64,000 nucleotides of DNA from Caenimonas soli (GTDB taxonomy: Bacteria; Pseudomonadota; Gammaproteobacteria; Burkholderiales; Burkholderiaceae_C). How positions within the stretch are numbered: position 1 is the stretch's first letter; every line of letters begins with the position of its first letter. Below, piece by piece: positions 46,005 through 55,454 of this stretch. The stretch covers positions 1 through 64,000 of the forward strand of contig NZ_JABJVV010000016.1 of assembly GCF_013155545.1 (NCBI RefSeq), read 5' to 3'. The notes below the pieces were generated by a model. The model worked only from the letters and a program-made list of their open reading frames with translations. It did no database searches and was not told the origin of the DNA. The position numbers were made by a program, and so were the translations under genes.

Positions 46005-48992
46005 TTGAACAAATCGACCGACGGCAAATACCTGGGGACCCTGGCGGCCCAACGGATCAGCATCCGTGGGGCGCGCACGCACAACCTCAAGAACATCGAC
46101 CTGGACATCCCGCGCAACCAGCTGGTGGTGATCACCGGGCTGTCGGGCTCGGGCAAGTCCTCGCTCGCCTTCGATACCTTGTATGCGGAAGGCCAGCGCC
46201 GGTACGTGGAGAGCCTGTCGGCCTATGCGCGCCAGTTCCTGCAGCTGATGGACAAGCCCGACGTGGACATGATCGAGGGCCTGTCGCCCGCGATCTCCAT
46301 CGAGCAGAAGGCCACCTCGCACAACCCGCGCTCCACCGTGGGGACGGTGACCGAGATCCACGATTACCTGCGCCTGCTGTTCGCCCGCGCGGGCACGCCC
46401 TACTGCCCGAACCACAACATTCCACTGCAGTCGCAGACCGTGTCGCAGATGGTCGACGCGGTGCTGGCCTTGCCTGAAGAGTCGCGCCTGATGATCCTGG
46501 CGCCCGTGGCGCGCGACCGCAAGGGCGAGTTCGTCGATGTCTTTGCCGAAATGCAGGCGCGCGGCTACGTGCGCTTCCGCGTCGATGGCCAAGCCTATGA
46601 ATTCGACAACCTGCCCAAGCTGAAGAAGGCGGAGAAGCACGACATCGACGTGGTCATCGACCGGCTCAAGGTGCGACCCGATGTGCAGCAGCGGCTGGCC
46701 GAGAGTTTCGAGGCGGCCTTGCGGCTGGCGGACGGCCGCGCCATTGCCGTGGAGATGGAAACCGAGAAGGAGCACTGGTTCAACGCCAAGTTCGCCTGTC
46801 CCATCTGTAATTACTCGATCACCGAACTCGAGCCGCGACTTTTTTCTTTCAACTCACCGGTCGGCGCCTGCCCTTCGTGCGACGGCCTGGGCCACATGGA
46901 GTTCTTCGATCCGACGCGGGTGGTGGCCTTCCCCACCCTGTCGCTGGCCAGCGGCGCGATCAAGGGCTGGGACCGGCGCAACAGCTATTACTTCAGCCTC
47001 ATCGAAAGCCTGGCCAAGCACTACAAGTTCGACGTCGACGCGGCCTTCGAGGACCTGCCGGAGCCCGTGCGCCATGCAGTGCTGCAGGGCTCAGGCGAGG
47101 AAGAGATCCGCTTCAACTACACGCTGGAATCGGGCAACTCCGCCGGCCGCAAAGTCACCAAGAAGCACCCTTTCGAAGGCGTAATTCCCAACATGGCGCG
47201 GCGCTATCGCGAGACCGATTCGGTGGCGGTGCGCGAAGAGCTGGCGCGCTATCGCAGCATGCAGCCCTGCCCCGAGTGTCACGGCACCCGCCTGCGCAGC
47301 GAAGCGCGGCACGTGAAGGTGGGCGAAGGCGACCAGGCCCGCGCCATCTTCGAGATCGGCCATGCCACGCTGCGCGAGAGCTTCGAGTATTTCGACAGCC
47401 TGAAGCTGCACGGCGCCAAGGCCGAGATCGCCGACAAGGTGATTCGCGAGATCGGCCTGCGGCTGAAATTCCTCAACGACGTGGGTCTGAACTACCTCAG
47501 CCTGGATCGCAGCGCCGAGACCCTGTCGGGCGGCGAAGCGCAGCGCATCCGCCTGGCCTCGCAGATCGGCTCGGGCCTCACCGGAGTGATGTACGTGCTG
47601 GACGAGCCCAGCATCGGCCTGCACCAGCGCGACAACGACCGGCTGATCGGCACGCTACGGCATCTGCGCGACATCGGCAACAGCGTGATCGTGGTCGAGC
47701 ACGACGAGGACATGATCCGCGCCGCCGACCACCTGATCGACATGGGCCCGGGTGCCGGCATCCACGGCGGCCGGGTGATGGCGCAGGGCAGTTACGAGGA
47801 CGTGAAGGCCACGCCCGCCTCACTGACCGGGCAGTACTTGTCCGGCGGGAAATCGATCGCCGTCCCCAAGCGGCGCACGCCCTGGCTGCCCGTGCTGGAT
47901 GCAGCGCCCATGGAGCGAAAAGCCTCGCGCTTTCCGCCCAGCGACGCGGCCGTGCGCAGGGCTGCGCGCGAAGCGGAGCACCTGGCCACCCGCGGCGCCG
48001 TGCAGGAGATCCGCGTGCTGGGTGGGACCGGCAACAACCTGAAGAATGTCAGCGTGGCGTTCCCCGTCGGCCTGTTCACCTGCGTCACAGGCGTTTCGGG
48101 TTCCGGCAAGTCGACACTGGTCAACGACACGCTGTACGCCGCCGTGGCGCGCACGCTCTATCGGGCCCATGAAGAGCCGGCAGCGCACGAGGCCGTGGAA
48201 GGCATCGAGCATTTCGACAAGGTCATCAATGTCGACCAGTCGCCGATCGGCCGCACGCCGCGCAGCAACCCCGCCACCTACACCGGCCTGTTCACGCCGA
48301 TCCGCGAGCTGATGGCCGAGGTGCCTATGGCCAAGGAACGCGGCTACGGGCCCGGGCGCTTTTCCTTCAACGTCGCGGGCGGGCGCTGCGAGGCCTGCCA
48401 GGGCGACGGCGTGGTGAAGGTGGAGATGCACTTCCTGCCCGACGTCTATGTGCCCTGCGACGTCTGCCATGGCCAGCGCTACAACCGCGAGACGCTCGAG
48501 GTGCAGTGGAAGGGCCGCAACATCGCGCAGATCCTGGACATGACGGTGGAGGACGCCCACCTGTTCCTCAAGGCCGTGCCGACCATCGCGCGCAAGCTGC
48601 AGACCTTGCTGGACGTGGGCCTGTCCTACGTGAAGCTGGGCCAGGCCGCCACCACGCTGTCCGGCGGCGAGGCGCAGCGGGTGAAGCTGGCGCTGGAATT
48701 GTCCAAGCGCGACACCGGCCGCACGCTGTACATCCTGGACGAGCCGACCACCGGCCTGCACTTCGCCGACATCGACCTGCTGCTGCACGTGCTGCACCAG
48801 CTGCGCGACGCCGGCAACACCATCGTGGTGATCGAGCACAACCTGGATGTGATCAAGACGGCCGACTGGATCATCGACATGGGCCCCGAAGGCGGCGCCG
48901 GCGGCGGTGAAGTGGTGGGGGTGGGAACGCCGGAGGATATTGCGGCGAATCCGGCGAGTCATACCGGGAGGTATTTGAAGAGGTTGTTGTGA
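46005..48992 (+). CDS. uvrA: excinuclease ABC subunit A
   Basis: UvrA is the damage-sensing ATPase of nucleotide excision repair. The product of about 995 residues is longer than E. coli UvrA (940). Features: Walker [10 protein letters not shown] (45-53), a zinc module with CPICNYS and CPSCDG, signature [14 protein letters not shown], second Walker [14 protein letters not shown], zinc module [15 protein letters not shown], and the final [13 protein letters not shown]alker B. No in-frame ATG exists near the family start, so TTG 46005 is proposed ([17 protein letters not shown]). The open frame extends far upstream, antisense to the MFS gene, and that part is rejected. Confidence 0.95.
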   Translation: MNKSTDGKYLGTLAAQRISIRGARTHNLKNIDLDIPRNQLVVITGLSGSGKSSLAFDTLYAEGQRRYVESLSAYARQFLQLMDKPDVDMIEGLSPAISIEQKATSHNPRSTVGTVTEIHDYLRLLFARAGTPYCPNHNIPLQSQTVSQMVDAVLALPEESRLMILAPVARDRKGEFVDVFAEMQARGYVRFRVDGQAYEFDNLPKLKKAEKHDIDVVIDRLKVRPDVQQRLAESFEAALRLADGRAIAVEMETEKEHWFNAKFACPICNYSITELEPRLFSFNSPVGACPSCDGLGHMEFFDPTRVVAFPTLSLASGAIKGWDRRNSYYFSLIESLAKHYKFDVDAAFEDLPEPVRHAVLQGSGEEEIRFNYTLESGNSAGRKVTKKHPFEGVIPNMARRYRETDSVAVREELARYRSMQPCPECHGTRLRSEARHVKVGEGDQARAIFEIGHATLRESFEYFDSLKLHGAKAEIADKVIREIGLRLKFLNDVGLNYLSLDRSAETLSGGEAQRIRLASQIGSGLTGVMYVLDEPSIGLHQRDNDRLIGTLRHLRDIGNSVIVVEHDEDMIRAADHLIDMGPGAGIHGGRVMAQGSYEDVKATPASLTGQYLSGGKSIAVPKRRTPWLPVLDAAPMERKASRFPPSDAAVRRAAREAEHLATRGAVQEIRVLGGTGNNLKNVSVAFPVGLFTCVTGVSGSGKSTLVNDTLYAAVARTLYRAHEEPAAHEAVEGIEHFDKVINVDQSPIGRTPRSNPATYTGLFTPIRELMAEVPMAKERGYGPGRFSFNVAGGRCEACQGDGVVKVEMHFLPDVYVPCDVCHGQRYNRETLEVQWKGRNIAQILDMTVEDAHLFLKAVPTIARKLQTLLDVGLSYVKLGQAATTLSGGEAQRVKLALELSKRDTGRTLYILDEPTTGLHFADIDLLLHVLHQLRDAGNTIVVIEHNLDVIKTADWIIDMGPEGGAGGGEVVGVGTPEDIAANPASHTGRYLKRLL

Positions 48993-49067
48993 GGCGGAGG
49001 TGCGCAGCGCTGATCCGCCATTAGCGGGAGCAGGAACGCAACCGAAACGACCGGGCTAAGGCGAAGC

Positions 49068-50420
49068 TCAATTGCGCAGTACGTTCTCGAGTTCGGTGAG
49101 CAGGCGATCGGTATCGGCCAACGAGAACACCAGCGGGGGCCGAATCTTGAGCACGTTGGCGTCTGGCCCGGTGGCTGAGATCAGAACCCGGCGTGCGCGC
49201 AGGCCGTTGACGGTCGCCAGGGCCGCGGCGGGGTCCGGGGTCTTGCGCTCACGGTCTGTCACCATCTCGACGCCGATGTACATCCCCGCGCCGCGAACGT
49301 CACCGATGCCCTCGAACTTCTGCGCAAGCGCGCGCAGGCCATCACGGATCGCCTCGCCCACCACCTGCGCGTTTTTCTGCAGGCCTTCTTCCTTGATCAC
49401 GCGCAAGGTGGCCTGGGCCGCCGCGATCGCAACCGTGTTGCCGCCGAAGGTGTTGAAGTAGCGCGTGTCCTGGCCGAACTGCTGGATCACCGCCGGGTTC
49501 ATCGCGACGGCGGCAACGGGGAAACCGTTGCCCATCGGCTTACCCATCGTCACCAGGTCCGGCACCAGGCCGTGGCGCTGATAGCCCCAGAACCGGTCCC
49601 CGGAGCGCCCGAATCCCGATTGAACTTCGTCGGCGATGAACAGGCCGCCGGCCGCGCGCACGACTTGCGCCACGGGAGCCAGCAGGTCGACCGGGTGTGA
49701 ATAGACGCCGTCGGACGAGAAAAGCGAATCCGCGATGAAGGCGGCGACACCCTGCCTGCGCCGGCGCAGATCGTCGATCTGTTCCTGCACCCGATCGGCG
49801 AACCAGCGTCCGAGCTGTTCGGGCGCCAACCGGTACGAGTCGGGCGCCGGCACCCGGCGGACCCAGGTGCCGAGCGGCGAATATTCGCCCAGCGAGGGCG
49901 AGAGGCCCGAGGTCAGGTCGGAGTTGCCGTGGTAGGCCTCCGACGTGATGATAATCCCCTGGTGGCCGGTGTGGTGCTTTGCGATGCGCAGCGCCAGGTC
50001 GTTCGCCTCTGAGCCGGTGCAAGTGAACATCACGTGCTCGATCGCGGGCTCGAAGGTCGACAGCAGTTCCTCGGCGAATTCCAGGATGCCCGGGTGCAGG
50101 TAGCGAGTGTGCGTGCACAGCGTGTTGAGCTGGGCCGTCGTCGCCGCCACGACGGCGGGATGGCAGTGGCCGACCGAGACGACGTTATTGTACGCGTCCA
50201 GGTAGTCGTTGCCTTCGGGGTCGTACATGTGCACGCCGCTCGCGCGGCTGACTTCCACCGGATGCCCGTAGAAAAGGCGATAGGCGGGGCCGAGCAGCCG
50301 CTGGCGCTTCCCGATCATCTCCCGCTGCGCGGGCGGCAGCGTGTCCAGCACGCCGGGGTCGAAGGAGTTCACCATCTTGCCGCGCGAAGCCGCGGGCACG
50401 GGGGTCTGTTTTTTTGTCAT
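49068..50420 (-). CDS. class III aminotransferase (AGXT2/phospholyase-like)
   Basis: This is a 450-residue PLP enzyme. TCTGSEANDLALRIAK (134-149) binds cofactor phosphate, D264 is in LFIADEVQSGFGRSG, and the PLP lysine is K294 in TMGKPMGNGFP. The TMGKPMGNG context and NNVVSVGHCHPAVV resemble alanine-glyoxylate aminotransferase 2 and amine phospholyases more than the GABA enzymes. It is the last gene of the accessory-region-2 operon. ATG 50420 has a weak ribosome binding site; an internal ATG 15 codons later is an alternative. Substrate unknown. Confidence 0.85.
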   Translation of the reverse strand: MTKKQTPVPAASRGKMVNSFDPGVLDTLPPAQREMIGKRQRLLGPAYRLFYGHPVEVSRASGVHMYDPEGNDYLDAYNNVVSVGHCHPAVVAATTAQLNTLCTHTRYLHPGILEFAEELLSTFEPAIEHVMFTCTGSEANDLALRIAKHHTGHQGIIITSEAYHGNSDLTSGLSPSLGEYSPLGTWVRRVPAPDSYRLAPEQLGRWFADRVQEQIDDLRRRRQGVAAFIADSLFSSDGVYSHPVDLLAPVAQVVRAAGGLFIADEVQSGFGRSGDRFWGYQRHGLVPDLVTMGKPMGNGFPVAAVAMNPAVIQQFGQDTRYFNTFGGNTVAIAAAQATLRVIKEEGLQKNAQVVGEAIRDGLRALAQKFEGIGDVRGAGMYIGVEMVTDRERKTPDPAAALATVNGLRARRVLISATGPDANVLKIRPPLVFSLADTDRLLTELENVLRN

Positions 50421-50449
50421 GTATTGAAAGAATTGGGACCAGGCGAGGC

Positions 50450-51160
50450 CTAGCGGAAAAACTTCTCGCGGACCTCGCTGTCGCTGACCGCGGTGCGCAC
50501 CGGCCCTCGCCAGGCTTCGCGGCCCGCCGAGAGGACGATGCAATCGTCCGTCAGCGCCTCGGCGATGTCGAGGTTCTGCTCCACGACGATCAGCATCAGC
50601 CCGGACGCGCGGATGCGCTTCAGCGCGCCGATGACGCCGGCCACGACGCCCTGCGAGAGACCCGCGGACAGCTCATCGAGGATCAGCGCCTTCGGGCGGG
50701 TCACCAGCGCCCGGCCGATCGCCAGCATCTGCTGCTCGCCGCCGGAGAGGTTGCCTGCCAGCGAGCCGCGCCGCTCGGCGAGGCGCGGGAACAGCTCGTA
50801 CACCTCCTCGGACGGCAGCGGCTTGCGGTCGCCCGCGCCGCGCCGGCCCGCGGCCAGGGTTTCCTCCACCGTGAAATTCGAGAAAAGTTCGCGGCCCTGC
50901 GGCACCAGCGCGATCCCCCGGCGCGTCACCGCGCTGGCGGCAAGGCGGCTGATGTCCTCGCCCTCGAAATGGACCGAGCCGGCGGCTCGCGCCTGCAGTC
51001 CAATGATGCCTTCCACGCACGAGGTCTTGCCCGCGCCGTTGGTTCCCAGCACCGAGACCGCCTCTCCCTGGCGCAGGTGCAGGTTGAAGCCTTGCACGGC
51101 GACCACCTGGCCGTAGGTGACGCGCAGGTCCTGAACGACGAGATCGGGCTGCGCGCTCAT
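50450..51160 (-). CDS. branched-chain-type ABC transporter ATPase LivF (second system)
   Basis: This 236-residue ATPase has Walker A LGTNGAGKTSCVEG, signature LSGGEQQMLAIGRAL and Walker B LILDELSAGLS, where the usual DEP is DEL. LivF-type size. The ATG overlaps the stop of the fused permease-ATPase gene by four bases. It would pair with the ATPase half of that fusion. Confidence 0.9.
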   Translation of the reverse strand: MSAQPDLVVQDLRVTYGQVVAVQGFNLHLRQGEAVSVLGTNGAGKTSCVEGIIGLQARAAGSVHFEGEDISRLAASAVTRRGIALVPQGRELFSNFTVEETLAAGRRGAGDRKPLPSEEVYELFPRLAERRGSLAGNLSGGEQQMLAIGRALVTRPKALILDELSAGLSQGVVAGVIGALKRIRASGLMLIVVEQNLDIAEALTDDCIVLSAGREAWRGPVRTAVSDSEVREKFFR

Positions 51161-52956
51161 GTCGTCTTTCCGAAGTAGATATGCTGGACTTCCGGCATGC
51201 CGATGACCTGTTGCGGGCTGCCGTGCGCGACAACGGCGCCCTCGTGCATCACGCTCATGGTGTGGCTGCAGCCGACGACGAATCGAATGTTGTGTTCGAT
51301 CAGCAGCATGGTCAGGCCCCATCCACGGTTGAGCGTGCGCAGCAGCTGCATCAGGCGCTCCTCGTCCTCGGGATCGACGCCGGAGACCGGCTCGTCCAGC
51401 AGCAGCAGCCGCGGCCGCGAGGCGATCGCGCGGGCGATCTCCAGCCGCCGCTGGTCCCCGACGGACAGGGCGCCGGCACGGTCCCAGGCACGCGATTGCA
51501 GGCCGACGGCCGCCAGGGCGTCCATCGCGGCGGCCTGTCGCGCGCGCGACTGCCCGCGCTCCAGCAGGTCGCTGACGCAGGTGGCGAAGCTCTCGACCAC
51601 CCCATTGCGGCCCAGGCCGATCAGTACGTTGTCCAGGCAACTCAGCTGGCTGAACACCGCCAGATGCTGGAAGGTGCGGGTCACGCCGATGCGGATTCGT
51701 TCGTCCGCGGGGCTCGCCGCGGACGGCTGCCCGAACAGGCGCAGCTCGCCCGCGTCGGGCATCGTCAGGCCCGAAACCAAGTTGAAGAATGTCGTCTTGC
51801 CAGCGCCGTTCGGGCCGATGACGCCGTGAATCTCGCCCTGTTCGACGCGCAGTGAGACATTGTCGACGGCGACTAGGCTGCCGTACGTCTTCCTCACCCC
51901 CGTAGCCTCCAGTGCGGGACCGTCGAACGGGGGCCAAAACTTCTCGGGCGCGGCGACGCGGGCCGGCGTCGAAGGGTGGGTCGCTGCCGCGGGCGTTTCG
52001 TCCCTGTGCTTCGCCGGGCGGAAGCGCGCGGTCAGATCGGCAGCCGCACCCACCAGGCCGTTGGGCAGGCGCAGGATAATCAGCAGTGCCAATGCTGTGA
52101 AGGCGACTTCCGAATACTCCGCAAAGGACCGCAGCGCCTCGGGCAAGGCCCGCAGCAGCACCCCGCCGACGAACGCGCCCCAGATGGAGCTCATGCCGCC
52201 GACCAGGGCGTAGGCGACCGCGTTGATCGATTGCGTGAAGCCGAAGCTCTCCGGATCGATGATCCTCAGCTGCGGCGCCAGCACCGCGCCGCCGATGGCC
52301 AGCATCATCGAAGACAGCACGAAGACGGCCACCTTCACGCGCCCGATCTTGATGCCGAAGGCCACCGAAGCGACTTCGCTCGCCGTGATGGCGCGCAGCA
52401 GGCGGCCGAAGCGTCCGCGCAGCACGACCCCCATCGCGAGCACCGCCAGCGCCGCGAACACGCCGAGCAGCAGCAGGCTGCTCGCGTCGTCCTTGAACTC
52501 GTAGCCGGAGATCGACGCGCGGGGCACCCGGATGCCTTCTGCGCCGCCGGTGACGCTCTTCCACTCGCGCAGGATGATGATGCCCAGCGACTGGAACACC
52601 AGCGTGACCATGGCAAGGTGGTGGCCGCGGAACCGCGTCGCGGGCAGGCCCGCGATGAAGCCGGCGCAGGCGCCGAACACGCCGGCCACCGCGACAGCGA
52701 GCAGGAACGGCACCTTGAAGTTGATGATCAGCAGCGACGAGGAGTAGGCGCCTATGCCCATCATGGCGCCGCCGGCCAGCATCACGATCTTGGCGTAGCC
52801 GACCAGCGGCACGAGGGCCACCGCGGCGATGACCGCGACCATACACAGGCAGAACACGTACTGCACGTAGTTGTCGAAGGCCAGCCCCAGCACCGCGAGG
52901 CCCATAACGGCCGCGCTGGGGGCAAGCACGGCGAGGATCGAGGTCCGCTTACGCAT
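51157..52956 (-). CDS. fused ABC permease-ATPase (LivM-LivG fusion)
   Basis: One 599-residue chain carries two transporter subunits. Residues 1-305 are a LivM-type permease with about eight helices and the LAGGAMMGIGAYSSSLL motif (60-76). Residues 310-350 are a charged, proline/alanine-rich linker. Residues 350-599 are a LivG-type ATPase: Walker A GPNGAGKTT (381-389), Walker B LLLLDEP (517-523) and LLIEHNIRFVVG. The ABC signature is degenerate, LSVGDQRRLEIARA at 497-510 instead of LSGGQ. It overlaps livH by eight bases and livF by four. The fusion fixes permease-ATPase stoichiometry. Confidence 0.9.
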   Translation of the reverse strand: MRKRTSILAVLAPSAAVMGLAVLGLAFDNYVQYVFCLCMVAVIAAVALVPLVGYAKIVMLAGGAMMGIGAYSSSLLIINFKVPFLLAVAVAGVFGACAGFIAGLPATRFRGHHLAMVTLVFQSLGIIILREWKSVTGGAEGIRVPRASISGYEFKDDASSLLLLGVFAALAVLAMGVVLRGRFGRLLRAITASEVASVAFGIKIGRVKVAVFVLSSMMLAIGGAVLAPQLRIIDPESFGFTQSINAVAYALVGGMSSIWGAFVGGVLLRALPEALRSFAEYSEVAFTALALLIILRLPNGLVGAAADLTARFRPAKHRDETPAAATHPSTPARVAAPEKFWPPFDGPALEATGVRKTYGSLVAVDNVSLRVEQGEIHGVIGPNGAGKTTFFNLVSGLTMPDAGELRLFGQPSAASPADERIRIGVTRTFQHLAVFSQLSCLDNVLIGLGRNGVVESFATCVSDLLERGQSRARQAAAMDALAAVGLQSRAWDRAGALSVGDQRRLEIARAIASRPRLLLLDEPVSGVDPEDEERLMQLLRTLNRGWGLTMLLIEHNIRFVVGCSHTMSVMHEGAVVAHGSPQQVIGMPEVQHIYFGKTT

Positions 52957-53827
52957 TGCGCCGGGTTCCTTCCGTGAAGATGCCTTCCGGCCGGACCATC
53001 AGCACGAGGAACACCAGCACGAAGCTGGCCGCGCTCTTGGCGGCGCTGGAGATGTAGGCCGCCGCCAGCGTCTCGATGATGGCCAGGATGAAGCCGCCTA
53101 TCAGCACGCCGCGCAGGCTGTCGAAGCCGCCGATGACCGCGGCCACGAAAGCGGGAACGATCAGCGCTGTCGCCAGGTCGGGCGTGATGCCCATGGCCGG
53201 TGCGGCGAACACCCCGGCCAGGCCGGCCAGGACGCCCCCGAGGAACCAGGCGGCGGCGTAGGTGACGGGCACCGAGTAGCCGCAAAGCTGTGCGCCGCGG
53301 TAGTTCGCCGCCATCGCCCTCATCCCGCGGCCGAGGGCCATGCGTTCGAAGACCGTGATGCCTGCCAGCGCCACCAGGGCGGCGCCGCCAATGATCCAGG
53401 CGGTTTCCTTCGTCAACGTCAGCGTGGGCGTTATCTGCCACAGCGTGCCGCTCATCACCGGAGGGATCGAGAGCAGCTCCGTCTCGTAGACGAGGCGGAT
53501 GATCTCGGTCACGGCGACGCCGAGGAAGACCGTGGCCAGCACGACGGAAAACACGTCGGCGCGGCGGATGGGCCGCAGCAGCAGCCACTCGATGGCGGCG
53601 GCCAGTAGGCCGACCACGAAGGGCACGAGGGTGTACGCCACCACCATCGGCCACTTCAGCAAAGTGACCACCGCGAAGGCGCCGTAAGCGCCCAGCATGC
53701 AGAAAGCGCCATGCGCGAAATTGACGGTGCGCGTGGCCTTGTGGATCACCACGAAGCCGCACGACGCCAGACTGTAGATCGCACCGATCTTGAGCGCGCC
53801 GATCAGCAACTCGAAAAGTTCATCCAT
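52949..53827 (-). CDS. branched-chain-type ABC transporter permease LivH (second system)
   Basis: This 292-residue permease begins MDELFELLIGALKIGAIYSL, has VNFAHGAFCMLGAYGAFAV (about 34-52) and GMRAMAANYRGAQLCGY as the coupling loop, and ends with a membrane helix and PEGIFTEGTRR. It partners the fused LivM-LivG protein, overlapping its start by eight bases. It begins 12 bp after the NIPSNAP gene. Confidence 0.9.
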   Translation of the reverse strand: MDELFELLIGALKIGAIYSLASCGFVVIHKATRTVNFAHGAFCMLGAYGAFAVVTLLKWPMVVAYTLVPFVVGLLAAAIEWLLLRPIRRADVFSVVLATVFLGVAVTEIIRLVYETELLSIPPVMSGTLWQITPTLTLTKETAWIIGGAALVALAGITVFERMALGRGMRAMAANYRGAQLCGYSVPVTYAAAWFLGGVLAGLAGVFAAPAMGITPDLATALIVPAFVAAVIGGFDSLRGVLIGGFILAIIETLAAAYISSAAKSAASFVLVFLVLMVRPEGIFTEGTRRNA

Positions 53828-53839
53828 GCTTGCAGCGGC

Positions 53840-54163
53840 TCATTCAAGCCCCTCCTTGAACTCGACTCCGGTCATCAACTGGGTACGCTGGGCGGCGATG
53901 TAGCCCGCCTCCGCGGCCCGCTGCGCATACGCCTGCCACTGTGGATCGGCGTTCAGGCGCCCGCGGCGCTCTTCCCGGTCCGCCGCATCGCGGTAGGCCC
54001 ACACGTGCACATAGGTATTGAGTTCGCCCGTTTCGGCCGTCATGAAGACGACCGGCTTGCCCAGGTGGCGCCACTGGGCGGCACGGCCGAACTCGGTGTA
54101 TAGCGCGATCTGCAGGGCCAGCGTGCCGGGCTTGACGTGATAGACACGGTGATCGAAGAGCAT
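53840..54163 (-). CDS. NIPSNAP-family protein
   Basis: This small 107-residue protein has a dimeric alpha/beta-barrel pattern: MLFDHRVYHVKPGTLALQIA, then TGELNTYVHVWAYRDAADRE and DPQWQAYAQRA. NIPSNAP proteins have no well-defined reaction. Bacterial members occur in degradation operons, where they may act as small-molecule-binding or isomerase-like helpers (uncertain). It lies between the binding protein and LivH genes, an unusual place that suggests it is co-expressed with import. Confidence 0.8.
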   Translation of the reverse strand: MLFDHRVYHVKPGTLALQIALYTEFGRAAQWRHLGKPVVFMTAETGELNTYVHVWAYRDAADREERRGRLNADPQWQAYAQRAAEAGYIAAQRTQLMTGVEFKEGLE

Positions 54164-54181
54164 CGTCCGCTCGGCCGTCGG

Positions 54182-55396
54182 TCAGCGCAGGACCTGCCAG
54201 GTGCCGTCCTTGACGATCACGTTCACCGTCCGGTTGTTGCCCTGGCGCTGAGTAGGCCCGTAGGTCTCCGGAAAGATGACGTCGGCGGCCCAGGGTCCGA
54301 AATCGGACGGCTTGGCTTCCTTCAGCGTCTCCATCTGGCGGATCAGGTTGGCCCAGGACAGGTCGTTGCCCGCCTTCTTCATCGCCAGCGCCAGCACATA
54401 CATGTCGCCATAACCCATGACGTCGGTGTAGGCGGGGCGGCCTTCCGGCGGCGTGCCGAATCGCTTGATCCAGGCCGTTTCGAACTTGGCGTTGTCGGGC
54501 GCCTTCTCGCCATGGTAGTAAGGCAGCAGCCAGACCGAGCGCACGCCATCGGCGGCCGCGCCGGCGACGGTCGGGAAGGAGCGGGTCACCACGCCGGCGC
54601 CCACCCACCACGGTGCGGAGGCCGCGCCGCGCTCCTTGGCCTGCTTGACGGCCAGCGCGCCTTCCTGAACCTGACCGAAGAACACGACGAGGTCGGGCTT
54701 GGACCGCGCGATCGCGACGATCTGCGCAGTGTAGTCCTTGTCGCCCAGGTCGTAGGTCTGGACCGTGGTGAACTTCACACCCGCCTTTTCCAACGCCGGC
54801 TTGGTGGCGTTCCACTCGGCTTGCGGGAATGCGTAGGTGCCCACCAGCACGGCGATATTCTTTGCCGCCGGGTTGGCCGCCAGGATGCTCTTGACGTTGT
54901 GGTCGTTCAGCTGGTTGGCCGCCGGCGGCGCGCCGTTGAAGACGTTCTTCGTGAAGGGCTCGCGCATCTTCATCGTGATGCTCACCGGATTCATCACGGG
55001 CATGCCCATTTCGCGGAAGTAGTCCGCAGCCGCCTCAGCGCCGGTGCTGCCGGAGCCGGAGAACACGGCGTAGACCTTCTGCTGCTCATGCAGTTTCTTC
55101 ACGGCCGCGAGACTCTCGGCAGGCGATGCCGCGGGCTGGTGGACGAAGCGCAGCTTCCTGCCGTTGATGCCGCCGTTCGCGTTGATCTCGTCGACGGCGA
55201 GTTGCGTTCCGTCGCGCGATCCCTGGCCGAGCCAGCTGAGCGGGCCGGTCAGCGGGCCGAAGCCGCCGATGAGGATCTCCGTCGGGGTGACACCCTGCTG
55301 CGCATGCGCGGCGGTGGACGCTAGGCCGAAAGCGCACGCCAGCGCGAGCGCCGTGCCGGCGGCTTTTGTCGTGAAACGGGCCAAAGTGCTTCTCAT
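54182..55396 (-). CDS. ABC transporter substrate-binding protein (second Liv-type system)
   Basis: This is a 404-residue periplasmic binding protein. A Sec signal peptide (MRSTLARFTTKAAGTALALA to ASTAAHA) is followed by VTPTEILIGGFGPLTGPLSWLGQ, the LivK-type N-terminal strand, and GINGRKLRFVHQPAAS. It sets the ligand specificity of the importer; the ligand is unknown. Its distance from the downstream NIPSNAP gene is 18 bp. It is not close in sequence to the binding protein of accessory region 1. Confidence 0.88.
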   Translation of the reverse strand: MRSTLARFTTKAAGTALALACAFGLASTAAHAQQGVTPTEILIGGFGPLTGPLSWLGQGSRDGTQLAVDEINANGGINGRKLRFVHQPAASPAESLAAVKKLHEQQKVYAVFSGSGSTGAEAAADYFREMGMPVMNPVSITMKMREPFTKNVFNGAPPAANQLNDHNVKSILAANPAAKNIAVLVGTYAFPQAEWNATKPALEKAGVKFTTVQTYDLGDKDYTAQIVAIARSKPDLVVFFGQVQEGALAVKQAKERGAASAPWWVGAGVVTRSFPTVAGAAADGVRSVWLLPYYHGEKAPDNAKFETAWIKRFGTPPEGRPAYTDVMGYGDMYVLALAMKKAGNDLSWANLIRQMETLKEAKPSDFGPWAADVIFPETYGPTQRQGNNRTVNVIVKDGTWQVLR

Positions 55397-55454
55397 TGCT
55401 TTCTCCAGGAAGAGAGGGGGTTGGGAGGGGACCGGTGCGCAGGGAGCGGGAGCT

